Of a stretch of 64,000 nucleotides of DNA, positions 56,101 to 64,000 are shown in pieces. Location: NCBI RefSeq assembly GCF_037975245.1, contig NC_092565.1, forward strand, positions 14,849,499-14,913,498. The letters run 5' to 3'. This stretch comes from Apostichopus japonicus (Eukaryota > Echinodermata > Holothuroidea > Aspidochirotida > Stichopodidae). Made by a program: the position numbers and the translations under genes. The notes beneath the pieces were generated by a model that worked only from the letters and a program-made list of their open reading frames with translations, did not search any database and was not told where the DNA came from. The first letter of the stretch is position 1. Every line of letters begins with the position of its first letter.

Positions 56101-59100
56101 TTGTATGGTTGCAGGTACGTGGCTGGCACCCATCCAGTTTTATCTAGATACCTGAGCAGGATAAAATATCACTCAAATTCAGAAAGTATCACAAATGAAT
56201 TATTAAAGGTGTTTGTCAAATTTTGCAAAAGTTGGAATTTCTGATCTGTGCACAACCATGTATGGACAAGAGTTATGTACTAATTAATGGGGCAAAAAAA
56301 GCAACATTAATCCCCAATACATTCACAACCACCATGCCCATCTTTAGCATATCTCTATTGTCTTACAAGCAGTTACACACCATTAAAACAATAATTTCAC
56401 ATAAGAAGAACTCACAGGTCCTTAAAAAATCAATTTTGAAAAACTTCTTTTGGTACCGATATGAATATTTTATATATAGCGGTTACCTAATTATAGCTGC
56501 TAATAACGTTTCATATTTGGCACAACTGGGTGGGTGAAGGAAGGAGGGGGGAGGGAGGGAGGAGGAGGTTGGAAATAAGTCTTTACACAGTTCTAATCAT
56601 GATGTGGCATTATGGCATAGACTAAATTAGTGTAAGGATCCTTCTCCTTCTTACTTTACAAGCCACCATCCATCTAGACTTTTCTTCACAACAGTGACAA
56701 CAGCACCCGTCTCAAAGCTCACTTCGTCATCCTGATCAGCCTGGTACGGACTGTTGGTGATGTATTTTTCATCTAAAGGAATTAAAGATAAAAGTGGTTA
56801 GAAAAGTATTTGCATCAGCCCCATATATCACCATCAAAGGTCAAATCGCTTTGTGGAAATATTCATGCTGTACTCAATGTCTACCTCATCTGTGGCATTT
56901 TGTGACTTGTTTATAAATGTAGCTTAATCTCCACTTCAAGCAAATCAGTTTCAATCATTAGATCTTTATATTCAAATGTTTTTTGCTAGATAAAGATGAC
57001 CTATTTGATCAAGAGGTCAAATTTTGCATTTCAATGTGAAGATGGGCGCACCACAGTATTCCAAAAAAGGCTAAAGTCAAGCATGTTACCATGACTACTG
57101 GTATGAGGGGGAAAATTATGAGACCTGTGAGTAAACTAAAATCCCAGCCTCACTATGGTTCATGTCACTTATTAAGGGAACTTAAGAAGTGATTTTGATG
57201 TAGCACTAAAACGACACGTAACACTCTGATTTCAAAGGTCAAAGGTCATTAACTTTACTTTGTGACTTACTATTTCCAGATATAACTTCTTCGTCATCGT
57301 CCTTCCCATCAGCCTTTGCGAGGAACGTACCAGGAGCCCAACCTTGACTGTCCTGAACACTGACAAACCACCAACCTGAATAGGAACAAATTCAAATGGT
57401 TCTTTTCAATATTTAAATATAGAATATGATCAAAAGCACTCCCCCAACTTGAATATTCATTAAAGCTACAAAGTAATTAAAATAGTCACATGGTTTGCTG
57501 AGGTCGATGGATAGACAGTTCAATTTGATGAAAAGATATTTATAATAGTTGTAGCAGATATATAAGACCTGTGATTAAAACAAATGCAAGGTGCTCATCA
57601 TGTGAGCAAGGTCGAGCTGACCACTTCCTTCAAGTTCAGGAGAGGAGATACAGCGGTAGTGCATAAACCAATCAGCTTTGGATTCATTTTGAGCTAGATC
57701 TTGGCTGTCTGCCCACTTTCAGGTGTCAGACTATTGATCACATTTTGCAAAAGCTATGAACACATTTCGTCGATCATAAACTGCTGAATATGCAAAGTTC
57801 TTTGAATAACAAGAGCCTAACAGGCACTACGGTTCCTTGCTGAGTGGAATATTAATGTGTTCATGTCATCACCCAATATCAAAATGAATGCATATTATCA
57901 ACTTCACACACATGGGCAGGTTCCAAAGCTATCAACAAAATATTGATCCACATGTACCAGTTATTAACCAACAACTGTATTCCAAGTTTGAATACAATCT
58001 GATTTAAGGTTGTGGAGAGTTATTACAATTTTAAAATTTGGCACTTCCCCAAATACTTGGGCCTGACAAAATTTTAGCCCACAATATTTTGACCCAACGT
58101 GTACAAGCTATTGACCAAAGACTGTATTCCAAGTTGGATACAATCTGATTTCAGCTTGTGGAGTCATTGCAATTTTAACATTTGGCCCCTCCCTGATAAA
58201 ATTTTATACCTAAATAGTCCTCAAAATATTTGGCCCACACAAATTGGCTCAAAAATATATATAGGCCTACCCATCAAATTGAACCCCACAAAATGTAGGC
58301 CCTACAAATTTGGGCCCTAAGAATGTGTCTCAAAATGCAGTTGAGGTGGAATAAAATTTGTCCCAGAATTTTGTTGGCCCAGAAGGTCCCAAAAAATGTA
58401 GGCCTATATGATCAGCTATTCATTCATACTTAGTAAAGATTCCTAAATCCTATTGGTCCATTCAGGTCAGCTGACCGTGGTTAATCCTGTGAGTAATGCA
58501 CGGTAAAATTACGGGGTATCACTTTAATAAATCTTTGGTTATATGTAACCAAAAATGTTTTGTTTTATGATTTTTCCCCCACACAAATGGTAGTGTATGA
58601 ATGAACGGGGTTAATCAACGGTCTAGCGTGCGTTACTCACATGATTAATGCACTCCGGGTGTTAATGCTATCACTTGCATTATCCCCCGATCGTGCATTA
58701 ATCCTGTGAGTAACGCACGCTAGACCGTTGATTAACCCCTTATTAACCAACAACTGTTTACCAAGTTTGGCTACAATCCGACTTAAAGTTATGGAGTTAT
58801 TGCAATGTAAAGATTCTTATGTTTGACCCCATGACCTTAATATTCATAAAGGTGCCAAAAACAATAGGGCATACCTTCTCACTACAATAGATCTCAAAGC
58901 AAGGATGGCAAGTATCTATCACTCCGTTGTTGAGTTATCGCGGACCCAAGCAAGTGTCACAGACGCACACACATACACGCACACACACACGCAAACCTGA
59001 CTGTATAGGTTAATGGCTATACATATTTGCATTGGTTTTCTAAACAATTTGTTAAGCAATGAAAAGCAGATATTGTCAATGAAACCAGAATTGTAAGCTA

Positions 59101-62100
59101 TACATGCATAAATGGAAAAATCAATGGGTGATATCAATATCCATCCAATACACACAACTACTCACCATTTTCATTTTTTTCAAAGACCTCTACAATATCT
59201 CCGGAAAGTAGGTCAACCTCGTTCTTTTGTTGCTTCTTATAGTCAGCAATCACTCTGTACTGCTCAGCTTGGATGGGGTCTGATATTTCATCAATTTCTT
59301 GGGAAAAAGAAGACAAATATTGAAGACAAATAAGTGATTTAAAGGTGTGAAGACTCGCGCACAAAGAAACGTCTCATGCCGGTAATCTGACCTAGTTTCG
59401 AATGAGATGTAACAGAAGTGTTAGACACCACCATCGATCCCAGAAAATACACACACAGCTTGCTACCGTCGGTAATTAGACACCAGTGTACAATCAATAC
59501 ATACAGCTACGGTCAATACCCACAACACAGTGTACATAGCAGCGATGTACATCTCAGGTCTAGATAAAGGATAACAAAGTATCACGTTTCATTACTGTCT
59601 GCATTTTGTAGCGACAAGAAGAAAACGTCATTTGCAAGCAACGGAAAGTTAACTTTTTCAGAGCGCGGCACACGGTTTGGGGCGAGTCTTCAATGCCTTT
59701 AATGTAGAAACTGTTAACAGTTAGGATAACAATGGACAATACAGAGATGCAGTTACACCAAGTTACAGAGACAATCGGGGTGATCTACCAATATCATAAT
59801 ATGTATCCCCTGGTCCCTTAAACTTTGGATATGTTGCGCACTTCCTTGCCCCAGGTGGCATTATTCCTAGGATATGGTTCATTTTGTGCCATTTTGTGCA
59901 CAATTTTTGAGCCCAATGATGCACTCTAAAATTGCTTGACAGGGTACTATTATTTCTGGAAAGTGCTGGAGTGTTAGACCCAAAAATTGAAGGTTAATAT
60001 TTGAGTTATATTCTGCATATTGGTAAAATTGCTGATCCCAAATACAAGAAGTTGCTCTAAAGTCACAAGGTCATTGATTCAAGTCCAACATCCCCCTTGT
60101 TTATTTGATGAGTAATTTTAAAAGATCACACCAGGTTGGCACATAACACTAACAGCAGACTGGAAGGGTAAGATTCTGCTATTGCATGCAAATACAAGAT
60201 GAGGGCAGTATACACGAATGGTGTCACAAATTACCTTTTACTGTTCACCAAGTACTACTCAAGACATTCAAGAATATTCATTTCAGAAACAAATATTGAC
60301 TTTCAAAAAGTTCCACGAATTGCCTTGACAAACATTACTCACCTTTGCTTCTGAATAAAAGACTACACTTTGGTGACCTTTAAATCCATTGAAACTAGAT
60401 TCCCTAACTCCTTCATGACTTCCACGGCCTAATGGTATCAATTTTAAAGGTTCCATTGCCAATTGAATTGAAACATATGACACTTCATACTGTTTATTTG
60501 CTGGTTCAAGGAAGTAAATGATATTTGTTCTCCGATATATAGTAGCCTAGATATTTTCCTAAAAGCCCACAGAAACCATCACTAATTCCTTTTTTTTCCC
60601 TTTTTTGTACTGAAAATGAAATAATACCTGAAGATGAGGGTCCTCTCCCAGGTCTGTGAAGGAAATAAAACAATAGCACATTGTTAATGACCTGGCAAAC
60701 CAGGTCTTACAGCTTTCACTTTCAGCTAAGTATGTAAACTACACTTGACAAGTCACTTATAAGCTTTTGAATCTCGTAAACTCATTTATATGAGAGTACA
60801 AATGTTACATTTAATGAGAGGTATATCTTTATATATACTCAAATATTTACTATTTTTTGTCCCCAATTATGCTCGAAAGTCAAATCAAAGGTCGCTGATG
60901 TTCATATTCCGCCACAATTTCTACCATCTATGAATCTCAAAGCTATTGCTCACTCAGAAAAACACTACCTCCAGGAAGTATCATTTGGAAAGGCTTTTTT
61001 GACATTTGTTAGAATGTTAAACATTAATGAAATTGTGACGAGTGACTTTTGCTGTATTCATTAACTTAATAATTAATAATTATTGACCTATTAAACCCTA
61101 TTCATGTCCATCTGTTGGATATACCTCTTTAACAGATACGAGAAAATTCTCTATGAAACATCGATATCTTGAATATTGTTTTGAATGAAAAAGTTAACGT
61201 TCATAAATTTCCAAGTCTGTCCAAGTATTTCTCTTACACTGTATGTGAGAAGGAAGAGTTGACTCGCAAGAAGCAAACTCTTATCTTCTGAGCTTAATAA
61301 TCACCTCTTAGCCATTGCAATTTAATCAATCCAATCAACATTCTTGTTTGTTTCTTTTAGCGGCCAACAAACTATTAGCATAAAGAATGCAGGTTGTTTC
61401 CTGCCATGTTAAGCAACATAGTTTTAGACATGACGATGTCCACGCTTGAAGCATTTAAGATAAAATAAATGTTAGTATTCAAAGTAATATTTGTCTGTAT
61501 TATTGTAAGTGAAATACAAGAGACCAGAATTCTCAGGGGTGCTAGGAGGGTTGATATCTTCTGGAGTTGTGTGTTATTATTGTAAGTGAAATACAAGAGA
61601 CCAGTCTTACTCAGGGAAGCTAAGAGGGTTGATATATTCTGGAGTTGTGTGTTATTATAGTAAGTGAAATACAAGAGATCAGTCTTACTCAGGGGAGCTA
61701 GGAGGGTTGATATCTTCTGGAGTCGGAGAGAAGAAGGTGATGACCACTTCTGAATTTGACACTTTCCCTGGCATTTTCACAAGAACCTAAAAGAGACAAA
61801 AAAAATTCTCCATCTGCTTTTTGTTTCATTAAAAATTACTATTAAGTTAGTGAAGAACATGGAATAATTTATCTCGTATTGGATAACTACAGAGCAACAA
61901 CGCCAACTAGCACTACGATTTGCGAGGTACCTATACTAAAAATAACATATACGACAAACTAGCACATGTCACAAAACAGCGAAGCTAAAAACACAGAATT
62001 TGCAAAAAGGATACTTATGCAGTGCTTCGAGAAGGTGAAAGAAAAGTTAATCCTGACAAACTCTGGTAACCAAAAGAAACCATCATCAGAGACAACCTAG

Positions 62101-62406
62101 AGAGAAAACTCTGAAGAAAACTCTAAAGATGACAATAATAAAAAATAAAATGTAAAAAGATAAAAAAATAAACATATGTAGCTTAAGTTTTCACATAGTT
62201 GCTTCTTTGAATGGCAGATTGGGAAGGAAGAGAAGATGGGATGTGTTTTAATGTTCACTCAGCTTAGAGCTATGATTTCGAGGACAATATTATTGGCTAT
62301 TGATGCTTTTGTTTTATGTTTCTCCTTACCCGGCAGTATTCATCCAACTGGTTCATCCTTTTTAGTGCAACTTCTCTTGTGTGACTCCGTCCAAACACTT
62401 TCTTCC
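31447..62406 (-). CDS. Gene B: SH3PXD2/Tks-type adaptor, PX (partial) plus four SH3 domains
   Basis: Eleven in-phase exons (62406-62330, 61786-61689, 60653-60628, 59297-59166, 57375-57271, 56772-56655, 56151-55973, 49227-49198, 41287-41226, 36964-36842, 32181-31447) give 560 residues and a stop. The order is the C-terminal half of a PX domain, SH3-1, SH3-2, Pro/Arg-rich linker, SH3-3, Pro/Ser-rich linker and a C-terminal SH3-4 ending at the stop. This order, with the EQYRVIADY and NGWWFVSVQ strands in SH3-1, matches vertebrate SH3PXD2B (Tks4, four SH3) and SH3PXD2A (Tks5, five). Known Tks proteins are Src substrates that bind phosphoinositides by PX, and they organise podosomes and NADPH oxidase activity. 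The same role here is inferred. The linkers are much shorter than in vertebrates. The N-terminal PX exons are missing from the window or unrecognised. Confidence 0.92.
32538..33161. repeat. (GGGA)n tetranucleotide tract, about 620 bp
   Basis: Nearly pure GGGA on the plus strand from about 32600 to 33090, with GGGGGA and GAGA variants at both ends. Long ORFs on both strands (PSLPPSLP..., GREGGREGG...) are artefacts of the repeat. It lies in the last intron of gene B, about 360 bp upstream of the terminal exon in transcription. Confidence 0.97.
33254..33450 (+). repeat. SINE-like element, copy 2
   Basis: Same body as the element at 15410-15630, ending in ACATACATACAATA. The B-box region is degraded (GTTGGAGTCACTCC). 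It lies just beyond the GGGA tract in a gene B intron. Confidence 0.65.
34250..34700. repeat. 54 bp minisatellite
   Basis: About eight units of GTCTGTGAGACACACTCAAA then ACAGGTCAAATGAACACA..., 54 bp apart where regular (34576, 34630). The period is a multiple of three, so frames stay open on both strands. Intronic. Confidence 0.93.
34807..35690. other. Gene B last intron, unique part
   Basis: AT-rich sequence without exon or repeat partner that I can see. Confidence 0.4.
35700..36344. mobile_element. Non-autonomous hAT-type element C, copy 2
   Basis: Full-length sister of 16599-17255 in the same orientation, 645 bp, with the same CAAGGGCGGCGG termini. It has its own perfect 8 bp target duplication GTGAAGAA (35692-35699 and 36345-36352). 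High similarity suggests recent mobility. It lies in the gene B intron before the last exon. Confidence 0.92.
36461..36846. repeat. 183-190 bp tandem repeat overlapping a gene B exon end
   Basis: Units begin with TTACTCACCTCCACAGTTTG at 36461, 36651 and 36834. The third is the real donor and exon end of SH3-3; the other two carry intact copies of both. A partial unit at about 37215-37300 repeats the GGTTGTGAGGA...GGAGCGAAGTAAAT portion. Confidence 0.9.
36842..36964 (-). CDS. Gene B exon: SH3-3, first part
   Basis: 123 nt phase 0-0 exon (acceptor TGTTTCAG, donor GTGAGT). It starts KSIKNAVQRERKKSEYKTTA and goes on PFDGSSSSDDCVSFKAQQTVE. The RT-loop DDCVSF and the strand to QQTVE are followed in the last exon by VIHKYEEWWFIKVEG. 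The final 20 nt and the donor are repeated twice downstream. Confidence 0.92.
37510..37581. repeat. Interspersed repeat, copy 2
   Basis: Second copy of the 72 bp repeat at 10302-10374, same orientation, with only a few substitutions. It lies in a gene B intron. Confidence 0.75.
38302..38691. mobile_element. Non-autonomous hAT-type element B, copy 2
   Basis: 390 bp with CAGTGGCGGAGCGTCC / CTCCACCACTG ends. The flanks GAGCTAGT and GAGCAGTA match as an 8 bp duplication apart from one indel. The internal sequence (GGCCCGGAAAGGGTCATTTC, then GTACGCTCCGCGC) is the same as in copies 1 and 3. Confidence 0.85.
39335..39860. repeat. Degenerate tandem array (about 165 bp units, plus short tail units)
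   Basis: Two related blocks (39335-39490 and 39491-39660) share ACAGACTAGGAGCCTG, GCCATG.A.TA.CAGATGGTA and TCTTAATACAGACCAATGA. They pass into short TATTGCAGACCATGCT units near 39790-39840. Confidence 0.8.
41226..41287 (-). CDS. Gene B exon: basic/proline linker
   Basis: 62 nt exon (acceptor CTTGGCAG, donor GTATTG). It reads VNKRFNTESKPTPPRRSTVK, with a TPPRRS class-like motif; only the phase-1 entry frame is open. The PPRR motif is also found before SH3-3 in vertebrate Tks proteins. Confidence 0.82.
42388..43500. repeat. 111-112 bp satellite, about ten units
   Basis: Units start GGGTTTCGCCACTTAAAATA at 42388, 42499, 42611 and so on to the last at about 43390. Two sub-types alternate (AACAATATATTGAG and AACAAGATATTTGAG), and two late units have AATCAACTCTATC. 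Very low divergence points to recent amplification or homogenisation. Confidence 0.95.
43605..43800. repeat. 61 bp tandem triplication
   Basis: Three units of GAGCTATAACTAAGAGCTTA ... TTACATCCAGGGATAATTCC, spaced 61 bp. Confidence 0.92.
43801..45306. other. Gene B intron, unique part
   Basis: AT-rich intron with no exon, RNA gene or repeat recognised. Confidence 0.4.
45315..45690. mobile_element. Non-autonomous hAT-type element E
   Basis: 376 bp with inverted ends CAGGGGTGGGCAACCT / AGGTTGCCCACCCCTG and a perfect 8 bp duplication CTCTAGAG (45307-45314 and 45691-45698). The 'CAACCTACGGCCCG.GGGCC' terminus is well known from hAT elements of many animals. It is a relative of element D. Confidence 0.93.
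46000..46640. repeat. 92-93 bp satellite, seven units
   Basis: Units with GTTCCGTGACGCACTTAAAT and GGGGGTTCTTTCTGCAAACA at 46085, 46178, 46271, 46363 and onward. Units left of about 46380 have TTTTATTGGGGG and those to the right have TTTCAGTGGGGG, so two sub-families sit side by side. Confidence 0.94.
47280..47390. repeat. Interspersed 'TATAGCACTT...CAAAGCGCTTTACA' repeat, copy 1
   Basis: Stretch with TATATAGCACTTGATA and CTCAAAGCGCTTTACAGACG. A similar one is at 52165-52245. This motif pair recurs in many marine invertebrate genomes (general knowledge). Confidence 0.55.
47430..47764. mobile_element. Non-autonomous hAT-type element B, copy 3
   Basis: 335 bp, same ends and core as copies 1 and 2 with an internal deletion. 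It has a perfect 8 bp target duplication GTACACAA (47422-47429 and 47765-47772). It lies in a gene B intron. Confidence 0.9.
47773..49197. other. Gene B intron, unique part
   Basis: No exon seen. A short TATG run near 48360 and a G run near 48449 are the only notable simple sequences. Confidence 0.4.
49198..49227 (-). CDS. Gene B exon: 30 nt proline-rich microexon
   Basis: Acceptor CCTTCTCAG and donor GTAAGT bracket 30 nt coding KPPRPPPPA. Phase 1-1, so it can be skipped in frame. The PPRPPPP run is a potential SH3 ligand, possibly for the gene's own SH3 domains. Confidence 0.8.
49228..54429. other. Gene B intron, 5' half
   Basis: A 6.7 kb intron begins here. C runs occur at 49870 and a G run at 50050, with the interspersed repeat at 52165. 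No exon with acceptable splice sites and frame was found, so further alternative exons cannot be excluded. Confidence 0.4.
52165..52245. repeat. Interspersed 'TATAGCGCA...CAAAGCGCTTTACA' repeat, copy 2
   Basis: ATTTATTTATAGCGCACAAT followed by GCTCAAAGCGCTTTACAAAT, related to 47280-47390. Confidence 0.55.
54430..55250. repeat. 152 bp satellite, about five units
   Basis: CGTAAGTGCTTCATGATACA occurs at 54641, 54793, 54945 and 55097, exactly 152 bp apart, with a diverged first and last unit. The unit includes TGGAAGACCATCAATATCTT and TTCATGTTAAGCTGATACAG. Confidence 0.95.
55973..56151 (-). CDS. Gene B exon: SH3-2, end, and linker
   Basis: 179 nt exon (acceptor CCTGCTCAG, donor GTAAGC). It starts YLDKTGWVPATYLQPYKG, completing SH3-2. 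It then runs into a Ser/Thr-rich linker (TLTDSPKTGRSNRFQAKDGR). Confidence 0.92.
56655..56772 (-). CDS. Gene B exon: SH3-2, first part
   Basis: 118 nt exon (acceptor CCTTTAG, donor GTAAGA), phase 1 in and 2 out. It contains YITNSPYQADQDDEVSFETG, then AVVTVVKKSLDGWWLV. Conserved acidic RT loop (DQDDEVSF) and WW. Confidence 0.93.
57271..57375 (-). CDS. Gene B exon: SH3-1, second part
   Basis: 105 nt exon (acceptor CTATTCAG, donor GTAAGT). It starts WWFVSVQDSQGWAPGTFL, the WW...GW.P...L ligand-binding strands of the SH3 domain, followed by an acidic linker (KADGKDDDEEV). Confidence 0.94.
57376..59165. other. Gene B intron between the two SH3-1 exons
   Basis: Contains the inverted repeat at 58607 and a self-similar stretch (57950-58200 and 58740-58800 share TTAACCAACAACTGT...CAAGTTTG). 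A short CA run lies at 58960-58995. Confidence 0.5.
58607..58739. repeat. Near-perfect 47 bp inverted repeat (fold-back element)
   Basis: Arms 58607-58653 and 58693-58739 match 46 of 47 bases as reverse complements, around a 39 bp loop. The arm starts GGGGTTAATCAACGGTCTAG. A partial third arm (GTTAATCCTGTGAGTAATGCAC) lies at about 58480, suggesting an older or longer element. No clear target duplication was seen. Confidence 0.92.
59166..59297 (-). CDS. Gene B exon: SH3-1, first part
   Basis: 132 nt exon (acceptor TTCCCAAG, donor GTGAGT). It reads QAEQYRVIADYKKQQKNEVD, then LLSGDIVEVFEKNENG. It has the ADY variant of the ALYDY motif and the EVFEKNENGWW n-Src/distal region after splicing. Confidence 0.93.
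59298..60627. other. Gene B intron
   Basis: Nothing recognised beyond AT-rich unique sequence. Confidence 0.4.
60628..60653 (-). CDS. Gene B exon: 26 nt microexon linking PX and SH3-1
   Basis: Flanked by CTTCACAG and GTATTA. It encodes PGRGPSSS, and its phases (2 in, 1 out) fit both neighbours exactly. It supplies a Gly/Ser linker. Its short length makes it the least certain exon on signal alone, but frame continuity requires it. Confidence 0.78.
60654..61504. other. Gene B intron, upstream part
   Basis: Unique AT-rich sequence up to the 77 bp tandem repeat; no exon seen. Confidence 0.4.
61505..61737. repeat. 77-78 bp tandem repeat overlapping a gene B exon end
   Basis: Three units starting at 61505, 61582 and 61660. 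The last covers the 3' end of the PX exon (61689 upward) and its donor; the other two are intronic copies. The middle unit keeps an intact donor (GAGTAAGA on the minus strand), while the outer one has lost it (GAGAAT). Confidence 0.9.
61689..61786 (-). CDS. Gene B exon: end of PX domain
   Basis: 98 nt exon (acceptor CTTTTAG, donor GTAAGA), phase 0 in and 2 out. It reads VLVKMPGKVSNSEVVITFFS and then PTPEDINPP. 'FF..rPeDlnPP' is the closing motif of Tks PX domains. Its last 40-50 nt and the donor recur in two tandem copies immediately downstream. Confidence 0.92.
61787..62329. other. Gene B intron within the PX domain
   Basis: AT-rich, no repeat or exon recognised. Confidence 0.45.
62330..62406 (-). 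CDS. Gene B exon: PX domain, middle-to-C-terminal part
   Basis: 77 nt exon (acceptor ATCCACAG, donor GTAAGG). It reads KKVFGRSHTREVALKRMNQL and then DEYCR. The R-S-H-.-R-.-V-A-.-K-R...DEYC pattern is diagnostic of the Tks/p47phox-type PX domain just after the polyproline loop. Confidence 0.92.
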
Positions 62407-64000
62407 CTGTGGATGGTCACAAAAATGTTACAAAAATATTTTTCAAGATTTTCTTTTAAAAAGCTGAAGTTGAGACAATGGGTTCCATAATCCATTATCT
62501 TTTATGTCTTTTACCCTCTTCCTGTGACCATACCACATAGCCCCTTTATGATAGAGTCATCTGCATGATATATGGTACTGTAGGACAAGGCCTCATAGGC
62601 ATGATGTAGATCTTATTCACCTCCCCCCACCCCACCCCCCCCCACCGAGGAAGATACTCAACTCCTGACTTGCACTGACTATAATTACTTACGTCTATTC
62701 CTCCAAATTGCTGGTTTGAAGCAAATATACGTTCTTCACCCCCTTAACACACCTAAGGGGCCTTGAATGGGCCCCTGGACCCCAAGCAAATATGCCTTGG
62801 CCCTTGACACCAGTTTGCATTCCCTACATTCTGTGCTACCCCCTTCCCTCCCCCCCCCCCCATGTTCTCTCATTTTGCTGTGCCACCCTGGCTCCTATAC
62901 CCTCTCCTAATTTCCAATTCTCTGATGATGCCACTGTGTATGTGGCTCAAACAGTGCTATAAACTGAAGTCATAGTAAACACTCTTCAAATATTTCCTTA
63001 CATGTGAAATATTTGCTGTGAGCTCTGTCATGTGATTAGAACCATGTCATGTGATAAAGTGTCATGTGATGTGACTAGAACCACAACAATCTGACTCATT
63101 ACATTGGTATACTTTGTCAAAGAAATTTGTCATGCACAGATAACTTCTCACTTAATTGCAAGTAATAGTTATTTATGATATATTTAGAAATGACAAGATA
63201 CCGTGCAGTAATCTGTCACTAACAGTATTACATATATAAAATACTGTAGGTTGCTTTGTTCAATAACTTGGCAAAACTGTACTTTGTATGTGTGGGTGTT
63301 TTAGCTGTTTTAACCAGCTCCACAAGCAAAAACATTGCTACAATCTTTCATTTTTCAGCATTTTCTAAGAGTTAATTGTTGACTGAACTTTTGACATTTA
63401 TGACAAATGTACAGTGGAACCTTGGCATTGCACTAAGTGATATTTTCATCCACAATGTTTATTGCTATGACCTACTTCATTTTGGCAAAGGTTAATAGCC
63501 AAAACTGATTGTTATAATTAGAAGGATGTATACATTCCCACTAAATAGCAACAACATTGTTATCTCTCTATGACCTAATTTCATTTTGACAACAGTTTAG
63601 AAAAGCATTCAGAAAATTAATGAGAGATTTTCTACTCTCCCACGTGGTATGTTTACAACATAGATGTTACTAGATGTATGATGTTGTCAATCCAGGAACA
63701 AACCAAGAATTGATGGATAAATTTGACACAAACAAATATATTATTTTGATTTTCAGAGTGCAGTATCTTCACTTGATTCACAAGAGTAAATACCTGTTTT
63801 ATCTGCTATTCTTTCTAAAAGTGCTTCAGTCTGTAATAATTCAACAAAACTTTGCTTACTGTTATCCCCCCCCCCCCCCAAATTTTTTTTACAAAAAAAC
63901 AGAAAAAGAGTCAGTCTACATGAGTCTTCCGTCTCTGGGTCCCAAACACTCAAGATCTAAGATTTACACAAGGTCTCGCCCCTCCCCTTTTTCAACCTTC
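62407..64000. other. Gene B upstream intron to window edge
   Basis: Holds several C runs (62625-62645, 62840-62860, 63867-63880) and no exon I can defend. The PX residues expected before KKVFGRSH, which include the polyproline loop, were not found here. Confidence 0.4.

Noticed and set aside
62689-62706. 18 nt exon-like block before a GTAAGT donor (QFGGID)
   Set aside because: Good donor but no PX similarity, and the frame does not restore the missing loop.
63794-63830. Candidate PX exon reading TEALLERIADKT, phase-compatible with the exon at 62330
   Set aside because: Phase fits and it faintly resembles the PX helix, but joining it would omit the conserved polyproline loop that should precede KKVFGRSH. 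The signal is too weak.

Overview
This is eukaryotic DNA from a repeat-rich, AT-leaning animal genome with short exons, long introns and no operons or bacterial signals. The split SH3/PX gene, the Penelope-like element, the CR1/L2-like LINE debris and the many hAT miniature elements fit a marine invertebrate. I favour an echinoderm or related deuterostome, but this is inference; no marker in the window proves the species.

Two protein-coding genes can be read exon by exon, both on the minus strand. Gene A runs from its ATG at 24704 to past the left edge. Eleven exons with matching splice phases give the first 411 residues: signal peptide, cysteine-rich EGF-like exon, unrecognised ectodomain, divergent discoidin (F5/8 type C)-like domain, one transmembrane helix and an acidic cytoplasmic tail. 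I do not recognise the family. Gene B enters from the right edge and stops at 31447. Eleven exons (560 residues plus stop) encode the C-terminal part of a PX domain followed by four SH3 domains and proline-rich linkers. This is an SH3PXD2/Tks (Tks4/Tks5) adaptor; its N-terminal PX exons lie beyond the window or were not found.

Layout: 1-9.4 kb holds gene A exons 5-11, with introns largely made of three tandem-repeat families (23, 127 and 39 bp units). 9.4-16.2 kb holds exons 2-4 with LINE and SINE debris and a local duplication. 16.2-24.7 kb is gene A intron 1, with two hAT-type insertions (one a nest of hAT in LINE in hAT), a LINE tail and a tRNA-derived SINE. 24.7-31.4 kb is intergenic, with an hAT element in a TA-rich array and a decayed Penelope-like element. 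31.4-64 kb is gene B, whose introns carry a 0.6 kb GGGA tract, six minisatellites, four hAT-type elements and a near-perfect 47 bp hairpin.

The strongest structural results are seven hAT-type insertions with perfect 8 bp target-site duplications plus one with a near match, a three-level nested insertion, and two places in gene B where an intronic tandem repeat has copied the 3' end of an exon together with its splice donor. I found no CRISPR array or functional tRNA/rRNA. The two genes have no evident functional link beyond being neighbours on one strand.
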